Positions 23,889-35,894 are shown, numbered from the stretch's first letter. The stretch is 64,000 nt of DNA from Glossina fuscipes (GCF_014805625.2 NW_023998517.1:1497155-1561154), one strand, 5' to 3'. Numbers and translations are program-made. Notes: generated from the letters alone by a model not told the origin.

Positions 23889-26228
23889 TAATTGTTTGAG
23901 ATAAGCTATGAAATGATATACAATAGAAACGGAAGATTGTGATAGTTATATAGTCAAGCATTGGATATATTGCTTACTTTCTTACTTATTACAATTGCAC
24001 TCTAGTGACCATTTGTAGGTAACATATAAGGCATCAAGCTTTGTATGGTTTTTTTAGAACCCATGCAAATTTCAATTATTTCCGATATCGCCTTTTAACG
24101 AATTTCTATAAAGCTATAGTCGACCACGCCTAATTTTCATAATTTCGTATTGTTTGAAGTGTCAGTTTAATTTAATCGTTTTGTCTTTGGACAGTTAATG
24201 TATATTCCCAAGCAGCTGGGTATTCCATGCTAAAGACGTACAAATTGCATTCTATCTATAGTTACACAGATACAGGGTTTTTGGAAATATCGGTACCTAA
24301 ATGAACGAGAATTGTAACCAGGGATGTCGCTCATTTCCTGTCGTTCACTGTAGCAGTAACTAATGCTAGGAACATCATCTATACATGTTGCCTCTATAGA
24401 TTCAGATCACGGAGGGAAGGTCGTTTTTCCCTTTTGCATCCTTCGTGATTCGTGATGAGGAGAATTTTCGTTCCTCTTACTCTCAGCTGCAAAAGAAACG
24501 ATGTTATCATGTCTTCCCGTTCTTGGCTGCAGCACCTTTTCTTATTTTATTCCGCCTGTTCATGTTCGAGTAGCATTGCTAAATAAACGCTTTTTCTTTG
24601 GCAGGAGTAATTTACACGGGAATAATTAGTAATTCGCAAGCGGGCTCTCCCTTAACTCCCAGATTTTAATTGTAGGGGAAATAACATTCCTTTACACTTC
24701 TTATCACTTCTCCAAGGTCAAACTGACGAAAAGGAATTTGATCGTTTTTTTGTGCACCTTGCTACGTTTCTAATTATAAAAGCTGTGCAATTCGCGTTCA
24801 CATCTTTTATAGACATAGGGGAAGCGTTGTTTTGCGAGTCAGCTCGAAAACTCGTCGCGGTATCGGATCTCGTTAAAACAGAAAAAGCACTCAAAGCAAC
24901 CGTTCACTTTCTCTAGTTAAGCCCATTTATGAGCCTCGAGCATTATGAACTTCGTTTATTGATTTACGTAAAATCTATTCAGTAAAATTACTATAAAATA
25001 TGGATATTAAGAGGATGACAAAAAAATATTTTTTTGGTATTTTGTCACAGCAGGTTGATTTTGTTGTCATTGCTTGTTCGCTTGTGCTGCATAAGTTAAG
25101 ACCGACCTTTTTTTTCTCTTGCTACGCATCGTAGGGCCACAAAAAACTTTTTTTAATTCTAAAGGAAAAGCATTGAGAGACAAGCATAGCAGATATGATG
25201 TCTCTTAGTTGCCGCTGTTGATTTTCCTTAAAAAAACGACATATATATGTAAATATATGTATATATATGTAGAGCGAGTTATTATATATTTTTTAGACTT
25301 TTTTATTCTACTTTTTTTATAACCAGCTGAAATCGGGATTTTACTGTGGCTTTTATTTTCTCTTTCCTTTATATATGTATACATATTTTATTTGTCTATG
25401 TATATGTAGGTGAAAGTGTAAAAGTCTATGCGATAAATGGGTCTTTATTTTTCTACATATATATATGGGTAGATATGTTTGTGTTTCCTTTTTCGGTACC
25501 TTGACAAATGCCAAAGTGTGCGTATGCTTTTCGAATACCAGTCGTAACACTAACACTAAATACCGACAGATATTTGGGCACAACCCAGAGAAATGCCATA
25601 AATCAAATCAAATTTATACGCTTTCATCTGCTGAATTTGCGAAAATCGTTTTTATGTAAATCTTTGTTAACCCTCTACAAGTACGTACTCTTTGTGTATT
25701 AGTCTCTGTATATATATACGCATATATATGCATATATATATATACAAAAATATATGCCGGTTTATTCGTTCACTTGTTCTTTGCCTTACATAAATTTTGG
25801 TATATAAACGATTTCAAGCATATATACTGACTGATATGGATGTGTGTGCGTGTGCGTGTCAGTAAAAAACTGGGTAATTGGGCGCTAACTGAAAACTGGT
25901 GGAAAATCAATAAAAGAATTTTGCTTTAATAATCGTTAAAACCTAAGATTAAGATCTTAAACGGGTGCCACACTAAGCGTTTTGTTCGGTTTTGTTTTCT
26001 TATTTTGAAAAACAGTTTGCAGAAGAAGATAGGATTCTTTTTCAAGGTCTGCGATAACATATACAAGTGTATTCTCACGAGAGCCCAAAAATTTGAGGAG
26101 TTATCATGAAAGCCAGATTAGCAGTTAACGCTAGGCTTATGCAAGTTTGTAAAAGTACGAATCCATTAAAACTCTAATTAGGGAGCGAAACGCTTAAAAC
26201 GGAGCGCAAGCGACGAGTACAAATGAAA

Positions 26229-26254
26229 GAACACTAGCTTCGAACACTAGCGTC
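26229..26254. repeat. 13-bp tandem repeat, two units
   Basis: GAACACTAGCTTC is followed directly by GAACACTAGCGTC, one mismatch in 13. Confidence 0.6.
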
Positions 26255-26841
26255 GATAGAGTTTCTCTTTAAGAGCGTTCTTCGGTTCTTTCGTCAAATT
26301 TCGTGTGATATGTCAAACTCTTGGCTTGATGCCGCTCATCCCCTCAAGTCGTCCAAATTCCGTTAAAAGTAAGTCACGAAATGGTCTTAATTAATGGTGG
26401 CATCCAACCGTATACTTCCCCGACTTTTGGAAACGCTAAGGGAGAAGACGTCCCCGCAGACTGAACTTGCAACGAGATTTATTCGACTAATATCTTTTAT
26501 TTCAAACCACTTTCCACACATCCATAAATTCTTCATTTGTCCGAGAATATGATACACATTTAAAATACTCATTAATTATGCAATATATATAAAAAAGGTT
26601 GTAAATATTTGGCCATTCCGCGCAGAAAGTTAATCTCGCACAAGCCTGATTAGGAAAAAAGCCATCGACTTTATATTAACTTTCATACTATATCCCATTT
26701 TTAGGCATTTATTCCATTATGTAATTCTATTTTCACCTTTTTGTAAGCGGAACATCGCAAAAGGAACTAAACACTTGTACAAAGTTCGTTTTATGGAAAT
26801 AAAACTTTTTGCACAATGATATTTGCTGTCTTGCAATGAAT

Positions 26842-26861
26842 ACGTATGCCTAAGCATACGT
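26842..26861. repeat. Small stem-loop
   Basis: ACGTATGC, loop CTAA, then GCATACGT: a perfect 8-bp stem. Function unknown. Confidence 0.6.
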
Positions 26862-27048
26862 GGATACATGTTTGTGTGCGTGTATGTGTACGTGCATGAT
26901 TTCAGCTAACTAAAAGTTGCGGAAAGTGTTAAATGCTGTCTACCGGTCGGATGACGTTCTAACATTGTTGTAATTGCTTAATTGCAACGATTGAAATGCT
27001 GACCTTTTTCAGACTCAAATTCAACGAACGCTTACGTGCATGCATTAC

Positions 27049-27050
<2 letters not shown>

Positions 27051-27079
<29 letters not shown>

Positions 27080-27080
27080 C
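27051..27080. repeat. (GA)n microsatellite
   Basis: About fourteen GA units; also offers GAGA-factor sites. Confidence 0.9.
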
Positions 27081-27578
27081 AGAGTAAGAGTTTCCTTTTT
27101 AACTTTAACAAATACTATGAAAAACTAAATAGATTTTTATTTTTGTGAAACTAATTTTTGAAATTTATATTTGAAGTCTGGACGAAAAAAAAATTATTAT
27201 TATTTGTTTATTTATTTAAAAGCAAAATAATCATAAATGTTTATATTATTTTTCTGTCTAGCGCCACTTAAACAATAAACAAAAATTGATTATTTTGATA
27301 TTAAAAACAGTAATCAGAACAACAATAAATTTTGTTCAAAAGAGCATAAACATATAAAAATTTAAGTATTTGTGTACTTAGACGAACCGATTCACGTACA
27401 TAAAGAAAAAAAATTTTCTTTTTTTTTTGCTTGGATTGAAATTGATTACAGCCGTTATCGCTTGGTATTATTTATTTACTCCGAATGGTTTCTCTTGGCC
27501 CATATTGTTATTAGTGTTGTTGTGTTATGTTGAGAGGAATTTGCCTTTTATTTTGTACTTTACTTCAACGTACGCGCT

Positions 27579-27737
27579 ATGAATGATTTGTTTATGGGAA
27601 CGTTAAAGATATTACAAAAAACCTTTGCAGGTCTTTCTGTGTCAAAACTAGAAGCATATGAATTATTCTACACTTGGCGCAAGTTGCAGGAGCATGGGAT
27701 ATTGTTTTATACTATTGAAAATACCAATGAAAGTTAA
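27579..27737 (+). other. Unrecognised 52-codon small ORF
   Basis: ATG-initiated and balanced in composition (VSKLEAYELFYTWRKLQEHG), then stop. A second 67-codon open stretch follows in another frame (27767-27970), running into dispersed repeat copy B. No start codon context or domain supports expression. Confidence 0.1.
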
Positions 27738-27924
27738 AAGATACTTTTTACAAAATCCTGTTGTGAGGCTTAACTAAAAATATCTTTCCATGTTCTGATT
27801 TAACTAAATATGTTTTGGTTGATGTTGAAGCTCAGTTACAAGCACTGCAATCTATTTTGGAGTTTTCAGTGACGAAAAGCGTGGACCCTACCAATAGCAA
27901 CGCTCGAAATAAACCACTGATCCA

Positions 27925-28115
27925 TAAGTACTCTACGCCGGCCTACACTTATTCATATATCGAATTTTAAAAATAAGCGGTTATATGGGAAATAGTCAAA
28001 AAAATGGTCGCTTGCGAACTATTTTCAATAGCATTCGTCTTTGAACCGAAATACGTTGCGACAGACGGACTGACAAGCAGTGTAGGGCATAAAAATAGTT
28101 CCACGGTCGTACTAG
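27925..28115 (+). repeat. Dispersed GACGGAC-core repeat, copy B
   Basis: The stretch AAGTACTCTACGCC through TTATATGGGAAATAG parallels 4868-4930 of copy A (GGTACTCTACATTACTCC through TTATATGGGACGTG). It is followed by ATTTTCAATAGCATTC and ACAGACGGACTGACAAGC. The copy is truncated after the core. Confidence 0.5.
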
Positions 28116-28531
28116 TCAAACAATTGCTACCAATTAGGCATAACACTCACTTGTCGCATTGCACTAAAAGTTAAGAGAGCAAACAATTAGCAGTGACATA
28201 AACGAAGAAAAACGCAAACGTAGGTGAGACTTGTAACAAAACTGGCATGCCCACTAAATGAGCAACATTTTTAGGTGGATTGTCGATCGAAGTAATTTTT
28301 AGTTTTCACTGTTACATCGCAGTTTCACACTTGCAAGCGAATGATAGCCATTTTAAACATAAATCCCTGTACGTACGTCCCCCGCTTTATTTAACAATTC
28401 GGGCTTTCACATGAAATAAAAGGGCAAACCAGACCGAAGCGAGTCATCATTCCCCGGTGATGAGGGTTGCGTATAGTGTGCGCGGTCTGTGGTGCTGTTA
28501 TAACAAATTAAATTATGAAACCGATATAACC

Positions 28532-29233
28532 TCATGTTTTGATCACGGGAAGGCAACGAAAATTCATTGCAATTCTGCGCTTTTTTTTCATTGAGTAAGT
28601 CATAGGTGTCACCTTGTGTAGAGTACTTTTGTACATGCTGTTAGTTTTTTTGATGAAGCGCCTTGTACATTTGTCGATAGGATCCGTCGACCAATGCGTG
28701 TTTTTCGCAAAAGTAAATTCTTCGTTAAGATTTCTGGAAGAGAGGGAAGGCAAACGTTCGGTACGTTCTCTGTTCTCTACAGTATTACAAAATTATACCA
28801 GTGTAAACTTTCCTAATAAATATTGTGAACTTCCTACGATATTGGCAAAGAGGATCGTTACCTGAAAAACATTTTTCAAGCTCTGGAAATGCACTGTCTG
28901 TCTGCTTGTAGCAGACTGCTTCACGTTCAAAATATGCCTTGCGAGAATGGCTAGGGTTTCGCCAATTTTTGAATCTTTTCAAGAATAGCACTTTTGTTTC
29001 CTACTTAAACTTGGGTCGAATATTATTTTTGTATTGTCTTTTCTTCCATCCAAAAAGTACTGACAAAAAAGCTTTTTGTACCTTGCACCACGTATAGCGC
29101 AAGGGTTCTGAGGATGTACACTATTGAAAATCGTTCGGATCGGATCACTTTTTCGACCGCTTTCTATAAAAGGCCTAATTTTTAAAAAAGGGTGGTATTT
29201 AATGATAGGCATGACCGTGTTTTTAGACTCCAA
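28532..29233 (-). pseudogene. Possible decayed coding element: three consecutive minus-strand frames
   Basis: Frames 29233-28979, 28991-28785 and 28753-28532 follow each other on one strand with frame changes, together about 230 codons. Compositions are balanced (for example FEREAVCYKQTDSAFPELEK). The order and near-continuity could mean one frameshifted old gene or transposon. I recognise no motif, and a competing 83-codon plus-strand frame overlaps. Confidence 0.15.
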
Positions 29234-31248
29234 CAGCGATGTAACGCTTTATTTATAGTTATGGATAGACGCAAGTTTCAAATCCTTGCTTATATTTTTA
29301 TGTAAATATATTGCTGATTACAATAATTATCAGCATTATGGTGATGAAGACTTTAAGAATACACTTATATATATATATATACCCTCAACATAAACATAAT
29401 CAGAAATATCAACAACAACGCAAATTAACTAAAGTCATTTCATCTCTGTTTTCCTATCCTTTTATTATGATTAGTAATTTTCTAATGGGTTGAAACAGTC
29501 GACGTCAGAGCATGCATGTCTCCGTCTGATGCGTACACAAATTTCAATTCCCTGTCGGTAAATTACTTTAATTTATCTTATGTGGTTTATTGATCGAAGG
29601 CAAGAGAGAAATGAAATTTTTCTTTTCTTTTGTGTTTTTTTTTTTTTTTCTTCTTGCTAGGAAATGTTCTTGAATTCGATTGTCTGTTCCTTTGTGTTAT
29701 TTCCCGTCTATATCTAAATATTATTGATGACAAATAAAATTTAAACAAACTTGCCTACATATGTCTGCCAATCTGTATACATTTGTAGTGTGGTGTGCAC
29801 AAATTCAATATAAATAGCAGTAAAGATAATAAATGTCATATGTTTGTTTGCTAAAAAAAAACTAAAAGACAGTCTTTTGAATGCGTAATGGATTTGTAGA
29901 GTTTACTTCCCAAAAAAAACCAATCAAAGACAAAAAGAAACAAAAAATCAAAACGAAACAAAAAAAGAGAAAAAAAACAATTATTAAAATTCTTTTGTTT
30001 TTTCGATCGATCACTTTTCACAAAGTCTTGAATTTTGTTAAAGTAAGGGGCAAAAAATAAATTTCACTCTGGAAGCAAGAAAACTGTCATCAGTTTTATT
30101 AAAATTCGCTTAAGTTGTTTATCGATCTAATAATGTAATGCACTCAGGTGAGCGGCAGTTTGTCATGATTTGCTACAACTATTGAAGAGAGATAAGCAAA
30201 AGGAAAAGTGCGAAAAATCCAAGCAAACTTAACTACATTAAATTAAATTTAAAACTGCACAACGTAACAAACACACACACGTAAAATGCAATCTATATAT
30301 GCAACATGACACTGAGTGCATTCGTTGTGTTGTGAGTATGTAATCAGAAAATGCTTGTATTGCGGATAAGTGCCTGCTTGCGTTTGAGCATATCTAAGTG
30401 CGTTTAAAGCCATAGATTCATGTGTGTGTTGGAGCATGTGTGAGCATGTATAGCAAAAATAAAAAAACTATAAATTTTGTAAATTGCCGTTAAATTGTCC
30501 ATGTTTAGTGTTTTGTTTTGGGTTTTTATTTTAAAGTTTTCCAACAAATCATGAAATTGTGATTTACAATGTGTGAATGAAGTAATGAATGAATGTAACG
30601 TTTGAATGAACGAGCGCTAGTTTAAATACATTATAAAACATTCAAGTTTGCATTTAAACAATTAAATATTTTGCTATAACAAATTCAGTTCAATCCGTTA
30701 GCGAAAATTAAGTTTTACCAATTCTGCATAACATTTGTAACACTGCAAGCCAAGTATAAAACGCAAAAGTTGTTCACAGTTTTAATCATGTCTCGCTATT
30801 CAGCTTTAGCTTTTTCTCGCCAGCTCTGCACTTATCATCAAGACTGCATAGTACAACTACATTATCCTTGTTTAGGGACATAATTATTTTCATCTCATCA
30901 GCGCATATGTTTATGCGCTTTGCTTAATGCAAATCGTCTGTACAACCGCTTATCCGCAAGGAAATATGTAGTAAAAATAGATATACAGAACATGTGCAAT
31001 CGATCAGCCAGTTTACTGTCACCCATACTAATTCACCTATCTGACCATCTCTGCTCCATTTCTTCATCAGTTTTACGTAATCATATGTCCGTCCGTCCAA
31101 CTTTGCCTACGTTCGTTAGCTTTACCCTTCCTCTGCTTAACTATTCGATCGTTTTCTAAGCTAATGATTAGCTTTTTGTCTGATTGTTTGTTGCCGACCA
31201 TTTGGCAATGCGAGCGCGTGTTTCCATTTGGAGCCCCACAAGTCTGCG

Positions 31249-31347
31249 CCAGCGCAAACGATTATTCACCAGCCTAAGCGATTGTTCGCTAGTCTAATCG
31301 GCTGTTCGCTAATCTAAATACTTTTTCCAGCCTAAACGTCTCTTCGG
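31249..31347. repeat. 20-bp minisatellite, five degenerate units
   Basis: Units begin CCAGCGCAAACGATTATTCA, CCAGCCTAAGCGATTGTTCG, CTAGTCTAATCGGCTGTTCG, CTAATCTAAATACTTTTT and CCAGCCTAAACGTCTCTTCG. The period is 20 bp with one 18-bp unit. Locally GC-richer than the surroundings. Confidence 0.75.
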
Positions 31348-31720
31348 CTGACCTTCTATTCATTTGCATGTTAGAATACCCGTCTATGCAGTGGACACAA
31401 TAATTGGGACACACACTTCCAACTGCATATATGCGTTCTACTCCTTCAATACCGAGGGGACTTCTTCGCAATAGCAAAGAATTAAAAGCCATTTCGAGAG
31501 AAGGTAAAATTTGGAGGATTTTTCCTTTCATATTTCTTCACTCCTTATCAGATGCTTTTCGCGAGACTCCTCGATCGATCTTCTTGTACAAAATGTGATG
31601 GGTATCTAAAATTCTCTCTGAAACGAGAAAATACGCTTTTCTTACTTGTGTGTGTCTATTGCGTGTCAAGGCATCATCATATTCCGAACGGAAAACAAGT
31701 TTTATATAAACGAGTAGCAT
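31289..31720 (-). pseudogene. Open frame of about 143 codons broken by one TGA
   Basis: Frames 31720-31538 and 31531-31289 share the same reading phase and are separated by a single TGA within GATAAGGAGTGAAGAAATATG. The downstream end runs into the 20-bp minisatellite. No domain was recognised. Could be a decayed gene piece or chance. Confidence 0.13.
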
Positions 31721-31784
31721 TTTGTTGCGAGTACATCCAATTTACGCCCTCACTTATCATCAAACAGTGATAATTATTACATAT

Positions 31785-31785
<1 letters not shown>

Positions 31786-31818
<33 letters not shown>
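31786..31818. repeat. (AT)n microsatellite
   Basis: Sixteen AT units, 790 bp from mII. Confidence 0.9.
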
Positions 31819-31822
<4 letters not shown>

Positions 31823-32512
31823 CATGTATGCACACATGCATATACAACATATGTTAAGAAGCATGCACATGCCGTACTAACTGCTTATATTGATCATTAC
31901 ATGTTTACATATTTAAATATATATTTATTTGCAAGTGAATATTTTTTTTATTTTTTGATTTTTTATTTTTATTTTTTTTTGCTTTTCACATAACATTTAA
32001 ATAAACTCTAGTAGCTGTTACCTCCTTATCAGTCACACCCTCGACTTTTCGGTTTGAATTGAAGCCTGACTTGTATTTTATTTTGTGTAAAATAAGAGAA
32101 ATGAAACCAAAATACGTTTGTTTCTTTTTTACGTTTTTCTTTTTGTTTTATTCAAAGAAAAAAAAAAAAAAACAAAAAATGAGAAAATCTTTTTAAAAAA
32201 GCCTTTTGAATTTTGCCAATTAATTTTACGTCAAAAATTGCCAATCACTGTCAGTACCGTCTTTTTAATGCAAATCAATATGGGAATTTTTTGTATTTGT
32301 TTTTCTTTTTTCTTTTGAGTTTACAACAAAAATCAAATGAATCAATTTCGTTTATATAAAAAATTTTGAATAGTTTTTTTTTTGTTGTTGTTTGAGCAAA
32401 TAATTCATAAGTAAACAATTGAAATAAGAATACGCAATAAAAATAATGAATAAAATTGTGTAGGTTTTTAATAAAATAAAAAAGTTTTTTTTTTTTTTCT
32501 GTTTTAATGTTT

Positions 32513-32526
32513 GTTTACTTACCTAA
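32513..32526 (-). promoter_or_regulatory. Ubx: 5' splice site (donor) of Ubx microexon mII
   Basis: The minus strand reads TTAG|GTAAGTAAAC, matching the fly donor consensus at +1 to +6. It competes with the donor-like GTAAGAG at the exon start 51 nt upstream. Use of this site retains mII; use of the regenerated site skips it. Confidence 0.9.
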
Positions 32527-32573
32527 CCAGTCTGGTAGAAGAGAGCCCGCAAGAGATTCTGAGTATCTCTTAC
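32523..32573 (-). CDS. Ubx: Ultrabithorax microexon mII (51 nt, internal coding exon)
   Basis: Internal exon of the Hox transcription factor Ultrabithorax. On the minus strand a T-rich tract ending in TTTTCCAG (acceptor AG at 32575-32574) precedes it, and a near-consensus donor, TTAG|GTAAGT (GT at 32522-32521), follows. Of three frames, frame 1 ends in TAG and frame 2 opens with TAA; only the third is open. There the first two bases GT complete a codon and the rest reads KRYSESLAGSLLPDWL plus one base of the next codon. From memory this matches the fly Ubx linker GKRYSESLAGSLLPDWLG, which sits between the YPWM motif and the homeodomain and is encoded by alternatively spliced microexon mII. 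Its length of 17 codons and its entry and exit phases are exactly those of mII, so inclusion or skipping keeps the homeodomain in frame. No other Ubx exon was found in the window. Identity is very likely; the species is unknown. Confidence 0.96.
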   Translation of the reverse strand, partial: VRDTQNLLRALFYQTG

Positions 32574-32596
32574 CTGGAAAATTAAAAGAAAATTAA
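32567..32596 (-). promoter_or_regulatory. Ubx: Recursive splice junction: 3' splice site fused to a regenerated 5' splice site
   Basis: Read on the minus strand, the pyrimidine tract and CCAG acceptor are followed at once by GTAAGAG, the first bases of microexon mII. The exon start is therefore itself donor-like (CAG|GTAAGA). Once an upstream exon ending in G is joined here, a usable 5' splice site is rebuilt and mII can be removed in the next step. Resplicing of microexons mI and mII is established for Drosophila Ubx; that it operates in this species is inferred from the preserved motif. Confidence 0.85.
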
Positions 32597-32760
32597 GTGA
32601 ACCTTATGTACACTTTTATATGCTTATGTTTATACATGTAATGCATATGTTGTAGGTTAGCATTTATGATAAGTAACAGTTTGAGTAAAAATATTCTAAA
32701 TACATATAAGAACTGTATGGAACTCAAAGAAGAAATTCGCTTTGAAGCGAATCAGTCGAA

Positions 32761-33390
32761 CTACCCACCACACCGTACATTAATGTTTAATAATCGCAAG
32801 AGTATCAGCGACGTGATCAGTTAAGTCATTTGGCGGGGATTATATAAAATCTATTTGAAGAGCTTCCGTCGGAAATAGGTGTGCATAAGGAATTCCTTTT
32901 TTTTTGCTTAAATTTTGATTCTTTCAAAAGCATAATAGTGGACCGATGGACGGACATAACTAGAGCACTTTGAAATAAAAGCCTCGTTAAAGATAGGTGC
33001 TTCATAATGCATTTTCTTTTTAAGATTAGAAACGGAATAGAAAGATTTTTCTACCCACCATCCTTGAAGCTACAGTTTAAAAATTAGCAAAATATTTTAT
33101 TAACTGCAAGAGTATCGGCGAAATGACCAGTTGGATCGTTTGGGGGATTCCATAATCTTTATTACAGCATTTGCTGTAGATTCTATCATAAAATCTTATA
33201 AGTGAAAGCTTGAAGAGTTTTCTTGAAAAATGAATGTGTCTAAGAGTACTTTGTTTTACTTGAGTTTTAATTCTTTGCGAGTCGAAATAATCAAATGACC
33301 CGATGGACAAACCGAACTGGAGTACTTTGGAATAAGAGCCTCAGCGAAGATATGTGCTTCGCCTTGGGTTTCCTTTAGGTTTAACAAATT
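32761..33390. repeat. Diverged direct duplication of about 300 bp, just upstream of mII
   Basis: Two copies in tandem. Each starts CTACCCACCA (32761 and 33051). Each then has CAAGAGTATC(A/G)GCGA and a GATCAGTT/GACCAGTT block. Each ends GACC(C)GATGGACxxAC, GAGTACTTTGxAATAA and GTGCTTC (32941-33003 and 33297-33359). Offsets grow from 290 to 356 bp, showing indels in one copy. The GATGGACGGAC core suggests kinship with the dispersed family. Confidence 0.6.
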
Positions 33391-35894
33391 ATGAATGACT
33401 AAACTAGTACATCCTCATTCTACGGTGGGTGGGGTGAGTTAGTATGTAAACAAATAGGTAGTAATAGAGAATAGAAAGAATTTTCTACAATAAATAATAA
33501 AATATTATGTTCGTATAAAAAAAAGTTGTAAGATAAACAAAAAGCCAAAAATAAATCATATAAAGATTAAGAGAAACATAATGTATATAAAAATTTATCT
33601 CATTGTGACAACATAAAGTATCTTTACTAATATATTGTTGTAATGTAGTTCTGCTATTTTGATTATTGTAGCCGCAATAGTGTCATTTATCATACAGGTA
33701 TCATACAGGTTTAAGTCTTACTTTAACGTTTGTATCTATCGGTTTAAGTCGCAGTCTTAAATAATCAAAAGCAACACAACATAATTTATCATAAAACACA
33801 AAGTCTTCAAGGCACAAATAATTAAAAAAAAATACAAATATTTTTTATTTATGTTCGATGGTATTTTTCATAACTTTTTCCAAAAAAACAGCATTCTTCA
33901 TAGATCTTATGATATCTTAAAAAGACAGTGAGCTGAATGCTTTTTCGAAATTCTTCTAAAAATAGAAAAGAAAGAAAGTCATAATCACTTTAATTAACTG
34001 CCAACATGTTAATATAGGCCGGTGATTATAATTTGTGCTATGTTAATTTTAGTCTTCTTCTTTACAGAGGTGCCCTCTGTTCGGGGATAGGCTTTTTTTT
34101 TTTTTTTTGAGAAAACCAGCTAAAAATGCTTAGAAAGCTGACATAACTTACTACATGCAGAGTGATATTTAGGTAAACGTTATTCGCTATTTATCTGCCG
34201 TCTTCATATATACAGTTGCGTCGGTATCTGCTAAAGCACTTACAATAAATTCAGTTTAGTTAACAAGTATTTTCGCTGTAGGTGGCGGCAGATATCCAAA
34301 ATTCACTCTTACACTGTCTCGCACGTAGCTTTCTTAGCATTTGGATAATTAAAAAAGCTGTTGTTTGTTTATTATGTCAATTTGGTATTTTTGACACAAA
34401 ACAAATTTTTTTACGAACCCTCTCGCTCCATAAGATTTATAGAAAATATAAATTTTGAATTTTTATTTAAATATAAATTTCAAAAAAAAAAATAAACCGC
34501 TATAGGAGGAAAGGCTTCTGATATGTGAGCATAAAAGTATCATTCCACACGTTATCATCAAGAAATCTGATGCAACGCATTTGTTGATTGGAGAAAGTGT
34601 TTGATGTAAATCATTGGCGCTAATGGTTTCTTCCCAGCTCTCTGAAGAGCGCACTTTCAATATTTGAACTTGTGATCACGTTTATAATGATATTCGATCG
34701 TCTTCATATTCCGTTGTATGAACTCTAGGTCACACTGTTTCAATTTTGTGATGGTAGGTCGTGGTAGGTCATGGTGTATGCGATGATTAGTTTTCGTTAA
34801 CTTTCTCAATTTGTTTTTTTTTTTTTTATTTCTCTTTTAAGCAAACTTTTTTTTAATAATGAGCAACATCCCCCTTATATGCCAAAGAGAGCGAAATGTT
34901 TAAAAAAATTTGAATCTGAATCATAAAGAGAGTTTTTTCTATATATAACAACCCTAAGGCGATTTAGATAAAGCGGATGTGGTGGCAGGTGTCGACAGTG
35001 TGCTGACAGACTCACAGTAAAAGTTAGTCCTCCGAATTAACCAGTAAACAATCAGTAAGTCCTGCAAATTTTTTTGGCTTATGCTACTGTGCCGCAGAAG
35101 TATGTAATGTAATTACATAACAAATTTTTCCTTTTTAAAGCGGCGCATTATTCCAAATCTATGTCGTCGCCTTCGAAGTAATCATCAAACTCAAATAACA
35201 TTCCTTGCGAACAGTTTGTTTTCGAAGAAAACTATTAACCTCTCACTTTGAGTTTTGCGCGACTTTGGCTCAGTTTTTCTTATCCTGGCTCACTCCTCTT
35301 GCCCGATATTCGCTCTGTTGATCGGTTGATTTCGGTTTTCTGTGCGTAGATCTAACTCTCATCTCCCGCAATAAGGCTTTTCATGACCGATTGATAGACA
35401 GACATCATCTCCTCACACATGTTGTAACAATCGGAAAAAATACTTTTCGACCCAGATGTCTGTTACAGTCCTACCAATTTTGAAACGAACAATTTCTTTA
35501 ACACACACACACCGTATTACAAGATTTAAAATGAATGAACGCTTTGTGTTCATCATTGTATTTTCATATGGTTTCGGTTAAAAATGAGCTTTTTCTCTGC
35601 CTTGAATCAATTCCACTAACTTGAAAGATAACCCCGATCGTTGCATTTGCTATGTTCACGTTGCCTGTTGTGTAATCATTTTTTCCTAATTCGAACAAAA
35701 TTTATCAAAAGCAAAAACAATTAATTTGCCCAAAAAAGAGTTTTAAACGTCAAATCACTCGAGGCTTTCTGCGCATTGGGTTATTAGGGTCAGTACTGTG
35801 AATTTTTTCCCCGACTTTCTATACAATTTGAAAAATATTTACGTGTCACTTTCTGACTGTTACAATCATTTGCGATAATTTCTAGAAGGATAAC

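Larger units (their letters stand above)
22850..27030. other. Intronic sequence without recognised gene
   Basis: AT blocks at 23.7, 23.9 and 25.2-25.7 kb. Less AT-rich stretch at 24.3-24.9 kb without a readable frame. A 152-codon minus frame at 23796-23338 is rich in Tyr/Ile/Phe because of AT repeats and is not considered a gene. Confidence 0.6.
1..32522 (-). other. Ubx: Ubx intron between mII and the homeodomain exon (partial)
   Basis: Everything downstream of mII on the minus strand within the window. No homeodomain-coding frame was found on either strand, so the 3' exon lies beyond position 1 and this intron is longer than 32 kb. It holds AT-rich sequence, microsatellites, decayed dispersed repeats and small tandem duplications, detailed separately. 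In Drosophila the abx/bx regulatory domain of the bithorax complex lies within the large Ubx intron region, so regulatory DNA is expected here by position. No other transcription unit was recognised. Confidence 0.85.
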
